In this document: positions 6,391 through 13,702 of the stretch, one piece after another
Numbering within the stretch: the stretch's first letter is position 1
Layout: every line of letters starts with the position of its first letter
From: an uncultured Burkholderiales bacterium
GTDB taxonomy: Bacteria; Pseudomonadota; Gammaproteobacteria; Burkholderiales; Burkholderiaceae_C
Assembly: GCA_903953985.1 (NCBI GenBank)
Contig: CAJBLW010000130.1
Location: 1 to 13,702, forward strand
Direction: 5' to 3'
DNA length: 13,702 nt
Program-made: the position numbers and the translations under genes
Notes under the pieces: generated by a model
Seen by the model: only the letters and a program-made list of their open reading frames with translations
What the model was told of the DNA's origin: nothing
Databases searched by the model: none

Positions 6391-7008
6391 ATGTCACCTC
6401 TGAACCACCATCGTCGCTGGGCCGCCTTGGCCCTGAGCCTGAGCTTGCTTGCCCCCTGGAGTGCACAAGCTCAAACCGCCAGCACAGCTGCTAGCGCCAG
6501 CACACCCAAAGTACGGATCAGCACCTCGGTGGGCGACATCGAAGCCGAGTTGTACGCGGAAAAGGCCCCGAAAACCGTCGCGAACTTTTTACAGTACATG
6601 AGCGATAAACACTACGAAGGCACGATTTTTCACCGTGTGATTCCTGGTTTCATGCTGCAGGGCGGCGGCTACGATGGCCAGTACCGAGAAAAGAAAACCC
6701 GCGCTCCAGTCGTTCATGAGGGCCGTCAAGCCTTGGCTGCAGGCCTGAAAAACACAACAGGCACGCTGGCCATGGCCCGCACCAACGACCCGCAATCGGC
6801 CACCGCCCAGTTTTTCATCAACGTGGTGGACAACGCCTTTCTTGACCCCAGTTTTCAAAGCTTCGGCTACACCGTTTTTGGCAAAGTCACGTCCGGCATG
6901 GATGTGGTCCAAAAAATCCGCAACACGCCCACAGGCGCAGGCGGCCCCTTCCCAACCGATGTTCCACGGACGCCGGTTGTCATCCAATCCATCACTTTGT
7001 TGAAGTAA
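6391..7008 (+). CDS. Periplasmic peptidyl-prolyl cis-trans isomerase (cyclophilin, PpiA-like)
   Basis: Catalyses cis-trans isomerisation of X-Pro bonds to help exported proteins fold. The 205-residue protein has a Sec signal (HHRR at 6-9, hydrophobic 11-22, probable cleavage after AQA, Ala27), then an Ala/Ser/Thr linker and a cyclophilin domain from about 40. Key cyclophilin segments are FHRVIPGFMLQGG (80-92, with the catalytic Arg82), MART (128-131) and QFFIN (140-144), and the domain closes with FGYTVFGKV and the terminal VVIQSITLL strand. It resembles E. coli PpiA in layout. It is followed after 4 bases by a second cyclophilin gene, so the two are surely cotranscribed. The two share most core motifs and probably arose by duplication, with one copy gaining export. 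Confidence 0.94.
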   Translation: MSPLNHHRRWAALALSLSLLAPWSAQAQTASTAASASTPKVRISTSVGDIEAELYAEKAPKTVANFLQYMSDKHYEGTIFHRVIPGFMLQGGGYDGQYREKKTRAPVVHEGRQALAAGLKNTTGTLAMARTNDPQSATAQFFINVVDNAFLDPSFQSFGYTVFGKVTSGMDVVQKIRNTPTGAGGPFPTDVPRTPVVIQSITLLK

Positions 7009-7012
7009 CACC

Positions 7013-7519
7013 ATGAACAACCCACAAGTCGAACTGCACATCACCGGCTACGGCGTCATCACCCTCGAACTGGATGCTGAAAAAGCCCCCAAGTCGACTG
7101 AAAATTTTCTGGCCTATGTGAACAAGGGCCATTACAACAACACGGTTTTTCACCGCGTGATCCCCGGCTTCATGGTCCAGGGCGGTGGTTTTGAGCCCGG
7201 CATGACACAAAAGCCCACGGACGCCACCATCGAGAACGAAGCCAACAATGGGTTGAAGAACGACGAGTACACCGTGGCCATGGCCCGTACCTCGGCGCCG
7301 CACTCGGCCTCGTCGCAGTTCTTCATCAATGTCGACAAAAACGATTTTTTGAACCACACCGCACCCTCCATGCAAGGCTGGGGCTACGCTGTGTTCGGCA
7401 AAGTGGTCAAGGGCACCGATGTGGTCGACCAGATCAAGGGCGTGAAAACCGGCAACCGCGGCGGCCACGGCGACGTGCCTAAAGAAGATGTCGTGATTGA
7501 AAAAGCCGTCGCACTGTGA
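7013..7519 (+). CDS. ppiB: Cytoplasmic peptidyl-prolyl cis-trans isomerase B (cyclophilin)
   Basis: A single-domain cyclophilin of 168 residues with no signal peptide, close in length to E. coli PpiB (164). FHRVIPGFMVQGGG spans 46-59 with catalytic Arg48, MART is at 90-93, QFFIN at 102-106 and GWGYAVFGKV at 122-131. The position corresponding to the cyclosporin-binding Trp of human cyclophilin A appears to be Phe112 (NDFL), as is common in bacterial PpiB, so weak cyclosporin binding is expected (inference). It starts 4 bases after the periplasmic cyclophilin stop and ends 12 bases before lpxH, making a compact operon. The tandem gives one isomerase for each compartment. Confidence 0.96.
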   Translation: MNNPQVELHITGYGVITLELDAEKAPKSTENFLAYVNKGHYNNTVFHRVIPGFMVQGGGFEPGMTQKPTDATIENEANNGLKNDEYTVAMARTSAPHSASSQFFINVDKNDFLNHTAPSMQGWGYAVFGKVVKGTDVVDQIKGVKTGNRGGHGDVPKEDVVIEKAVAL

Positions 7520-7531
7520 TGGGCTGAGCCT

Positions 7532-8326
7532 GTGTCCGCTGACCCGCGCACCACAGCCCCGACGCTCGGTCGGCTGACAGCGCCAACGGCATGGCAGACG
7601 GTGGACTTGATCTCGGACCTGCACCTGCAGGCCTCAGAGCCAGCCACTTTTGAGGCTTGGTGCCAATACATGGCGAACACGCCTGCCGATGCGGTGCTGA
7701 TTCTGGGTGACCTGTTTGAGGTCTGGGTGGGCGACGATGCAGCAGAAACTGACCCTTTTTTGCAGCGCTGCGCACAGGTCTTGCGACAAAGCGCGCAGCG
7801 ATTGCATGTGGCCTTCATGCCCGGCAACCGGGACTTTTTGGTGGGACCAGCCTTCTTGTCCGATTGCAACATGCACGCTTTAAGTGATCCCTGCTTGCTG
7901 GTCTTGGGAGAGCAACGCATTTTGCTGAGCCACGGGGATGCGCTTTGCCTGGATGACCTCGACTACCAAGCATTTCGCCAGAAGGTGCGCAGTACCGACT
8001 GGCAAACTGATTTTTTGGCCAAACCCCTGCACGAGCGCCTGGCGCTGGCTCGCGGCATGCGGGCGCAAAGCGAATCCCAAAAACACAGCGGCGCTATTTA
8101 TGCCGATGCCGACTCGGACATGGCCTTGAATTGGTTGAACACCGCCGAGGCCGATCGCCTGGTGCATGGCCACACCCACCAGCCCTTAGATCACCCACTG
8201 GGCGAAGGGCAAAGGCATGTTACCAGCGACTGGTCGCTGGACCACGTGCCTTACAGAGCCCAAGTGTTCAGGCTACAGCGCGAGGGTGCGATCACACGCT
8301 TGGACGCCGCTGCGACCCCAGCCTAA
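7532..8326 (+). CDS. lpxH: UDP-2,3-diacylglucosamine diphosphatase
   Basis: Hydrolyses UDP-2,3-diacylglucosamine to lipid X and UMP, the fourth step of lipid A synthesis, at the cytoplasmic face of the inner membrane. The 264-residue calcineurin-like phosphoesterase has all metal motifs: SDLHL (Asp29, His31), GDLFEVWVGDD (Asp60 onward), GNRD (98-101), SHGD (133-136) and HGHTH (212-216). The family-specific EVWVGDD run separates it from generic phosphoesterases. The frame opens at GTG (7532), with only a weak ribosome site, 12 bases after ppiB. The first 20 residues look disordered, and no in-frame ATG lies between them and the first core strand. It is the last gene of the plus-strand group and converges on the DUF349 gene. 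Confidence 0.95.
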   Translation: MSADPRTTAPTLGRLTAPTAWQTVDLISDLHLQASEPATFEAWCQYMANTPADAVLILGDLFEVWVGDDAAETDPFLQRCAQVLRQSAQRLHVAFMPGNRDFLVGPAFLSDCNMHALSDPCLLVLGEQRILLSHGDALCLDDLDYQAFRQKVRSTDWQTDFLAKPLHERLALARGMRAQSESQKHSGAIYADADSDMALNWLNTAEADRLVHGHTHQPLDHPLGEGQRHVTSDWSLDHVPYRAQVFRLQREGAITRLDAAATPA

Positions 8327-8449
8327 CGCAGACAACTAGGGGCCAAGCCCCAAGGAGAGGGAATTTCATTCAACCTCAGCTTGGGACACTGACGCAGGCT
8401 ATCGTTCAACCAAGATCGTATGCGGGAGCAGCCACAAGCAGCGCACGGT

Positions 8450-11269
8450 TCAAGTGCGCAGCAATTGCTTGAGCACGTTTTGCAAGCGGCGTGCGGTGGG
8501 TTCGTCGTGAGGACCTGACAGGACCTGTGCCACATCGAGTGCCCAGGTTTCATTGGGGCCAGGTTGATTGCGCTGGGTCAGCAACTGCAACTGCAAGGCG
8601 CGGCGTTCACTGAGGTTGTCAGCGGGCGTCGGCACATCGGCCGCCATCTCCAGGCGCAGTAAGGCTGTGGCTCCAGGGGTTTTAGGCTCGGCGCTCACGG
8701 CTTGTACCCAGGCTTGGCGGGTGGTTGCGTTAACGCCTTTGCCAAGCTCTTGCACTGTCGGCAAGGCTTCGGCCTGGCGCGCTTGCCAAGCCGTCATCAC
8801 ACGGCCAAGGGTCTCGCCATGCGCTTGAGCAGCCAGCTTGCGCAGTGACATTTCGGCTCGCTCCATGGCTTCGCGTTGGGCGCGGAAAGCCGCATCTCCC
8901 AAGCGCGGGCCGCGGTCTTCACGCGGTCCACGGTCGCCAAAACGATCACCCCCGCGTTCAGTACCTCGGTCCCCAAAGCGGCCGGGACCTGGAACCCGAT
9001 CGCCACCGGGGCGCGCCCCGCGTTCGCCAGGGCGGCCATCACGACGGCCATCGCGGCCGGCAGGCGTTTCGGCACGCTTTTGGCCGGGCCGGTCGTCGCC
9101 ACGCACTGCCACCACGGGTTTGGCGGGCTTGAGCGCAATCACGGGTGCCGTAGGCTCTTCAGGGAGCAAGCTGTCCGAATCGGGTGCTGCTTGCGCGGCT
9201 TCAGCAGTTGCCGTGTCGCTGGATTGTTCGTCTTCCGCAGCCACTGTGGAGGCGACTGCAGCGGCTGAGGCCTGATCACTTTGTGCCTCGGCCACCGATT
9301 GAGGAGGCACCAAAGCCACGTTGCTTGATGAGGATGCAGGAACGGCTGACTGGGCTGCTTGGGTTGCTTGCGCCTGCAAGGCTTGGCCACGCAAGGCAGC
9401 GTCAAGCGCGGCCATGGCAGCGCGGATTTTGGCCGCATCGCCACTGGCGTTGGCCGAATCCAAAGCTTTGGAGGCTTCAAGGACCGCACGATCGTGGGCA
9501 CTGACAGGGCCTGAGGACTGAGGGCGGTCTGTGCCTTTTCGTTGGAAGGCCTCGTCCAGCGGGGCGCGGAAAACTTCCCATAGCTTCTGTTCGGTCTTGC
9601 GGTCCAGCGGCACCGACTGGGCCTCTGCTTGCCAGCGTTGTTGCAAGGCTTTGACCACGTCGACACGCAAGGCCGGTGCTGCGCCCACTTCGCGGGCTTC
9701 ATTGATCAGCGCCTGGCGGCGCTCAATACTGGCTTTTTGAGCCGCTTCGAGGCGGGCTGCGGCGGCTTTGAAAATGCTTTTCCACTGGCCCTGCATTTCG
9801 CCAAAGGCCTTCTCGCTCAAGTGGCCAGCATTGCGCCAACGGTCGGCAAACTGGTGCAGTGCACGCAACTGGGCGCGCCAGTCATCGCTTTGGGCATGCT
9901 CTGCGGTCCAAGCTTTGACCTCGTCCATCAGAGCCACGCGCTGGGCACGCTGGTCGGCCGAGTCTTTTTTCATTTGCTCCAGCCAGGCCAACACGGCTTT
10001 GTAGGCCTCGTTGCAAGCGGCATCAAAACGCTTCCACAGCGCGTGGTTGGGCAGGCCGCCCTGGTCAATTTGCTTCCAGCCGTCGCGCAATTGGCGCAAC
10101 TTGTCTTGCATTTTTCGGCCACCCAAAGTGGGGACTTTGTTGGCATCCAGAAGGGCTTCGGCTTGGGTGACCAGATCGGTGCGCACTTGATCGGCCAGCC
10201 AACGTTGCCAGCCTTCGGCATCACCGCCTGCCGTCAAAGACTTGTGCAGGCGCTCGTCCAGACTGGTGTCCAACTGCTTCCCGTGAGTCTTGAGTATGTT
10301 GCGCAAAGCCACTGCAGCATCGGTGGGCGATGCATCCTGGCCTTCGGTGAGTTGCTTTTCAAGCACCTCCAAAGCTTGGGTCACAGCCAACATGGCTTGC
10401 TCACGCAGCGCCTGGCGCTGGGCGGGGTCGATTTTGGGTTTGACCGCCTTTTCGGCTTGCTCTGTTTTGGCGGGTTTGGCCAATTCGATCGCAGCAGCAA
10501 CCTGCTGAGAGAATTCGCCACGCAAGCGGCGGATCTCGTCGGCCCACACGGGCACTGGGGGCAAAGCGGTTGTGGTGTCGGTTTGGGCCATAGCAGCTAG
10601 GGCCGCAGCGGCAGAAAAACCGTCCCAAACAGCCTGCAGTTGCTTGCCCGCAGCATCCAATTGAGGTGGGTATTTCAGCTCCACGCTGGGCCATACGCTG
10701 CTCTGCGTCAGGGCCTGGGCCTGGTTTTGCCACTGCGCCACATCGGCCTCCAAGCCGGTTTGACCGCCCAGTGCCTCAGCCAGCGATTTGGTGGAGAGGA
10801 CCTCGATGCGCTGGGCCAGCAACACCGCCGCTTCGCGCTGCACCATGACCTGGTGCTGCAGGTCCTCCACGCCCTTGACCACTTCGGTCAAGCGATGTTT
10901 GAGGCCTGACAAGGGTTCGCGCGACAACGGCGCTCCGGCTTTGGCGGCATCTCGCTGCCAGGCCAACGCATCGGCCATGTTAAGACGCGGCGCTTGCAGC
11001 AACTGCTCGGCTTTTTGGGCCCACTCGGTGGCCAAGGCTTCCTGGCCATGCAGACGCTTGAGCTCGTCGAGCTTTTCCTTGAGCAGTTTGGCCACACCCT
11101 TGTCGCGACCCGACAGCTCACGGTAGACCTCGGACATGAGGTGCTCTGAAGGCTCAGTCTGCAACCACTCGCGCAAGCGGGCACTGCGCTCGCCGGAAGT
11201 AGGGGCATTGAAAATGCCGGCCGTCAAGGGATCGAGAGTGGCGATGTCAAAAGGCTTGGAAGAGGTCAC
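8450..11269 (-). CDS. Large DUF349-domain protein with Arg/Gly-rich segment
   Basis: About 939 residues from the GTG at 11269; the frame is open to a GTG at 11329 and has an ATG at 11302, and no candidate start has a good Shine-Dalgarno. GTG 11269 gives MTSSKPFDIATLDP, which I favour. The long N-terminal half is charged and helical (ERSARLREWL onward). Three DUF349-like helical units lie around residues 360-580, with repeated tryptophans in RDGWKQI, ADRWRNAGHL, QGQWKSIF and QQRWQAEAQ. An Ala/Ser/Gln/Glu low-complexity stretch follows (about 580-715). Next is an Arg/Gly/Asp-rich tract (about 718-798, with RFGDRG twice and DRGPR) and then a helical C-terminus. No signal peptide or membrane segment is seen, so it is probably cytoplasmic. 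DUF349 has no settled function that I know of; a nucleic-acid or scaffold role for the RG tract is inference. Confidence 0.87.
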   Translation of the reverse strand: MTSSKPFDIATLDPLTAGIFNAPTSGERSARLREWLQTEPSEHLMSEVYRELSGRDKGVAKLLKEKLDELKRLHGQEALATEWAQKAEQLLQAPRLNMADALAWQRDAAKAGAPLSREPLSGLKHRLTEVVKGVEDLQHQVMVQREAAVLLAQRIEVLSTKSLAEALGGQTGLEADVAQWQNQAQALTQSSVWPSVELKYPPQLDAAGKQLQAVWDGFSAAAALAAMAQTDTTTALPPVPVWADEIRRLRGEFSQQVAAAIELAKPAKTEQAEKAVKPKIDPAQRQALREQAMLAVTQALEVLEKQLTEGQDASPTDAAVALRNILKTHGKQLDTSLDERLHKSLTAGGDAEGWQRWLADQVRTDLVTQAEALLDANKVPTLGGRKMQDKLRQLRDGWKQIDQGGLPNHALWKRFDAACNEAYKAVLAWLEQMKKDSADQRAQRVALMDEVKAWTAEHAQSDDWRAQLRALHQFADRWRNAGHLSEKAFGEMQGQWKSIFKAAAARLEAAQKASIERRQALINEAREVGAAPALRVDVVKALQQRWQAEAQSVPLDRKTEQKLWEVFRAPLDEAFQRKGTDRPQSSGPVSAHDRAVLEASKALDSANASGDAAKIRAAMAALDAALRGQALQAQATQAAQSAVPASSSSNVALVPPQSVAEAQSDQASAAAVASTVAAEDEQSSDTATAEAAQAAPDSDSLLPEEPTAPVIALKPAKPVVAVRGDDRPGQKRAETPAGRDGRRDGRPGERGARPGGDRVPGPGRFGDRGTERGGDRFGDRGPREDRGPRLGDAAFRAQREAMERAEMSLRKLAAQAHGETLGRVMTAWQARQAEALPTVQELGKGVNATTRQAWVQAVSAEPKTPGATALLRLEMAADVPTPADNLSERRALQLQLLTQRNQPGPNETWALDVAQVLSGPHDEPTARRLQNVLKQLLRT

Positions 11270-11487
11270 GGTGCAAACTTTAAAAACACGGTATCTGCCC
11301 ATGGGGCAAAAAGGCCGAAACGGCGGCACTTTGCTGTGCCAGCTGCCAATCGGGCGTCAAACAGCTATTTTCGCCGTAAATTGGACGACGGCGCAGCTTG
11401 GCCCGTTTTCAAACGCAATCTCTGATGAATTACGCACACGAGACAAACTCATATATCCATAAAGAGTTTTTATTCGATTTGTTATAC

Positions 11488-11515
11488 TTGACTGGTTATG
11501 AAAAGTTCCTAGAAT
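11488..11515 (+). promoter_or_regulatory. Sigma70-type promoter for the lytic transglycosylase gene
   Basis: TTGACT (11488-11493) and TAGAAT (11510-11515) each match consensus in 5 of 6 positions and are separated by 16 bases. The upstream 45 bases are AT-rich, like an UP element. The predicted start near 11522 gives a leader of about 150 bases. Confidence 0.7.
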
Positions 11516-11542
11516 TTGCCCCAACCTGCGGCCATCTGGGAT

Positions 11543-11603
11543 AACCCGCAACCGCTGCCGAATCTGGCTCAACCCGCAAAAGTGCTTGCCGCTGGTTGCG
11601 GGT
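11543..11603 (+). repeat. Leader repeats allowing alternative stems
   Basis: AACCCGCAA occurs at 11543-11551 and 11571-11579, and TTGCGGGT at 11596-11603 can pair with either. The first copy forms the longer helix, ACCCGCAACC (11544-11553) with GGTTGCGGGT (11594-11603), 10 perfect pairs; the second gives 8 pairs. The arrangement lies in the predicted 5' untranslated region of the transglycosylase gene. Confidence 0.5.
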
Positions 11604-11658
11604 CGCGTACCCCCAACCCATCAAATGCCTGAGGCAGACGCCTTTGGGCTTTGGCATG

Positions 11659-11666
11659 AGAGGAAG
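11659..11666 (+). promoter_or_regulatory. Ribosome binding site selecting the transglycosylase start
   Basis: AGAGGAAG followed by four bases and ATG (11671). The open frame extends 25 codons further upstream, but that part lacks such a site and reads as leader, so 11671 is the preferred start. Confidence 0.7.
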
Positions 11667-11670
11667 TTCT

Positions 11671-12462
11671 ATGACAGCGACTTTGACTTGGACCCACCTC
11701 AAACGGGCGGTGTCCACCTTGGCCTGCGATGTGCGCGAAGGCTTTGTGGAAATTACCCGCCACAGTCTGGCTGTGATTGGCTTGGCCGTGGTGGGTGTGA
11801 CTTTGACACTCTTAGCCCGACCCGGCTTGCAGCAGCAGGCCAGCGAAACATTGATGGGCTGGCTTGAGCTGCGCCAAGTGGAGCAAACTGCGATTTTGGA
11901 AACGCCAGCAACCACAGCAGCAGCCCGACCAACCGCCGCGCCGATGCAGGACCTGAGCAGCGATCAAGTTGCAGTAGCCCGTTGGCTCAGCAGCAAGTAC
12001 AAAGTCTCACCGGAGCCCCTGGCCGCATTAGTCACCGAGGCTTGGGCCTTGGGTGAACGCAGCCAGATCTCCCCCACCTTGATCCTGGCCGTGATGGCCA
12101 TCGAGTCTCGCTTCAATCCTTTTGCCTCCGGCAGCCAAGGAGGCTTGGGTCTGATGCAAATTGAACCAGAAGCCCACACCAGCGCACTGTCCTCTTTTGG
12201 CGGCCGCCTGGCCGCCTTTGACCCACTGACCAATCTGCGGGTGGGCACACGCCTGCTTCAGGGTTTGATCAACGATACAGGCTCGCTTGAAGATGCGCTG
12301 CGTCAATATGCGCTCGCTTCCGGGCAAGGCAAGAACGACCAGTATGTGGACCGTGTGCTGGCCGAACAAAAGTTGCTCGACAAAATCAGCATGGGCCAAA
12401 AAACTGCCATGTCCAACAAAAACAACGGGGGATTGCCCAAATTCCCGCAAGCCCAAATGTGA
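11671..12462 (+). CDS. Membrane-anchored lytic transglycosylase (SLT domain)
   Basis: Expected to cleave the MurNAc-GlcNAc bond of peptidoglycan to form 1,6-anhydro ends, in the periplasm. From ATG 11671 the protein has 263 residues. It has a short charged N-terminal part, then a hydrophobic helix at about 32-50 (SLAVIGLAVVGVTLTLLA) without a signal cleavage site, so it is probably anchored in the inner membrane with the domain outside. An Ala/Thr/Pro-rich linker (about 77-92) leads to an SLT domain. The catalytic Glu145 sits in AVMAIESRFNPFA, followed by GSQGGLGLMQI (154-164), which positions the peptide, and by LTNLRVGTRLLQGL. It is monocistronic or precedes glyA. Its own promoter and a long leader lie upstream. 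Substrate and partner are not visible from sequence. Confidence 0.92.
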   Translation: MTATLTWTHLKRAVSTLACDVREGFVEITRHSLAVIGLAVVGVTLTLLARPGLQQQASETLMGWLELRQVEQTAILETPATTAAARPTAAPMQDLSSDQVAVARWLSSKYKVSPEPLAALVTEAWALGERSQISPTLILAVMAIESRFNPFASGSQGGLGLMQIEPEAHTSALSSFGGRLAAFDPLTNLRVGTRLLQGLINDTGSLEDALRQYALASGQGKNDQYVDRVLAEQKLLDKISMGQKTAMSNKNNGGLPKFPQAQM

Positions 12463-12494
12463 GTGCATGGCCCGGACTGCTCAACAGGCTGGGC

Positions 12495-12500
12495 TACACT
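12495..12500 (+). promoter_or_regulatory. Possible -10 element of the glyA transcript
   Basis: TACACT matches TATAAT in 4 of 6 positions and would place the transcription start near 12507, precisely the first base of the riboswitch P1 stem. No good -35 is seen, so the support is mainly positional. Confidence 0.4.
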
Positions 12501-12506
12501 CAGTGG

Positions 12507-12664
12507 GTGCGCGACTGGCGATAGGAGCCTGTTTTCAAAGCAAAACAGGGCATTCTGACGTGGAGCGTGGTGACCCGAGTCGCTGCCGAACCACTGGGAA
12601 GCGCACAGCCTGACCGCTCGTCTTGCATGACGGACCAGGTTTTAAGCCGTTCGCCTGGGCAGCC
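12507..12664 (+). promoter_or_regulatory. ZTP/ZMP riboswitch (pfl RNA motif) upstream of glyA
   Basis: Binds AICAR mono- or triphosphate (ZMP/ZTP), which signals a shortage of 10-formyl-tetrahydrofolate, and raises expression of one-carbon genes. The conserved 5' strand GCGCGACTGGCG (12509-12520) and 3' partner CCACTGGGAAGCGC (12591-12604) are both present. P1 is a perfect 6-pair helix, GTGCGC (12507-12512) with GCGCAC (12601-12606). After a linker of about 40 bases comes the invariant 3' subdomain signature CGCCTGGGCA (12652-12661). The 5' subdomain contains an extra stable hairpin (12528-12549) and a second stem, GTGGT (12567-12571) with ACCAC (12590-12594), so it is longer than the typical compact form. 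It precedes glyA, a known target of this class. Boundaries are approximate. Confidence 0.93.
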
Positions 12665-12714
12665 CTTGTCAATGAACCGCCGGTTCGGGTCAAGGTCACC
12701 TCCATCCAAAGGAG
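12664..12714 (+). promoter_or_regulatory. Probable riboswitch expression platform masking the glyA ribosome site
   Basis: CTCC (12700-12703) can pair with GGAG (12711-12714) of the Shine-Dalgarno AAAGGAG (12708-12714) across a 7-base loop. Just upstream, GAACC (12674-12678) with GGTTC (12682-12686) and CCTTG (12664-12668) with CAAGG (12691-12695) make one extended stem. No U tract follows a stem, so control of translation rather than termination is the likely mode. Confidence 0.5.
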
Positions 12715-12718
12715 TGCC

Positions 12719-13702
<984 letters not shown>

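Larger units (their letters stand above)
11270..11670. other. 401-base divergent intergenic region
   Basis: No gene is supported here. From left to right it holds the upstream part of the DUF349 frame, an inverted repeat CGCCGT (11372-11377), 10 bases, ACGGCG (11388-11393), an AT-rich patch (about 11440-11495) unlike the surrounding sequence, a plus-strand sigma70 promoter (11488-11515), and a repeat-bearing leader of the transglycosylase gene (11522-11670). I could not find a convincing promoter for the DUF349 gene on the minus strand. Confidence 0.6.

Noticed and set aside
8327..8449. Terminator between convergent lpxH and DUF349 genes.
   Set aside because: A small GGGGC-CAA-GCCCC hairpin exists, but neither strand has a T tract after a stem; nothing else seen in these 123 bases.
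11596..11670. Upstream extension of the transglycosylase protein by 25 residues.
   Set aside because: No ribosome site for it, and the sequence overlaps the repeat-bearing leader; AGAGGAAG before ATG 11671 is much better.
12528..12549. The A/T-stemmed hairpin as an intrinsic terminator of the transglycosylase gene.
   Set aside because: The stem is followed by GGCATTCTG without a T tract, and it sits between conserved halves of the riboswitch.
12507..12714. Glycine riboswitch, THF riboswitch or S-box upstream of glyA.
   Set aside because: The conserved strings match the ZTP/pfl motif; no tandem glycine aptamer or SAM core is present.

Overview
The window looks like core chromosome of a betaproteobacterium, most likely Burkholderiales and probably Comamonadaceae (Limnohabitans/Rhodoferax/Acidovorax-like). 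The reasons are the fairly GC-rich sequence with frequent GTG/TTG starts, the protein families, and the gene order cysS - DNA glycosylase - accA - tilS - lysC diverging from TPR protein - cyclophilin - cyclophilin - lpxH, which I recall as typical of that group. Taxonomy is an inference; no database was searched. I see no insertion sequence, phage gene, CRISPR array or tRNA.

Left half (1-5535, minus strand): a tight housekeeping run read right to left. It holds cysS (cysteinyl-tRNA synthetase), an AlkA-type DNA glycosylase that overlaps cysS by 4 bases (ATGA), accA (acetyl-CoA carboxylase alpha, TTG start behind a strong ribosome binding site), a compact tilS (tRNA-Ile lysidine synthase) and, after a 195-base gap, lysC (aspartate kinase). 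lysC carries an in-frame Met with a ribosome binding site exactly where a separate regulatory beta subunit begins in other bacteria.

Centre (5536-8326): a 278-base divergent region with a clear minus-strand intrinsic terminator preceded by two small hairpins (candidate sRNA or cysS attenuator). Then come plus-strand genes: an exported TPR protein, a periplasmic cyclophilin, a cytoplasmic cyclophilin and lpxH (lipid A synthesis).

Right half: a very large minus-strand DUF349 protein (8450-11269) has a strikingly Arg/Gly-rich disordered segment. A 401-base divergent region follows, with a good sigma70 promoter and a repeat-bearing leader ahead of a membrane-anchored lytic transglycosylase (11671-12462). 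The last unit is a ZTP/ZMP riboswitch (about 12507-12664) with an apparently enlarged 5' subdomain. It lies directly upstream of glyA (12719 onward, GTG start, cut off by the window end). This is a one-carbon/purine feedback device: ZTP accumulates when 10-formyl-THF is short, and GlyA makes the 5,10-methylene-THF that feeds that pool.

The most interesting items are non-coding: the expanded ZTP riboswitch with a probable Shine-Dalgarno sequester, the small terminated RNA upstream of cysS, and the leader of the transglycosylase gene. On the protein side they are the RG-rich DUF349 protein and the probable internal start in lysC.
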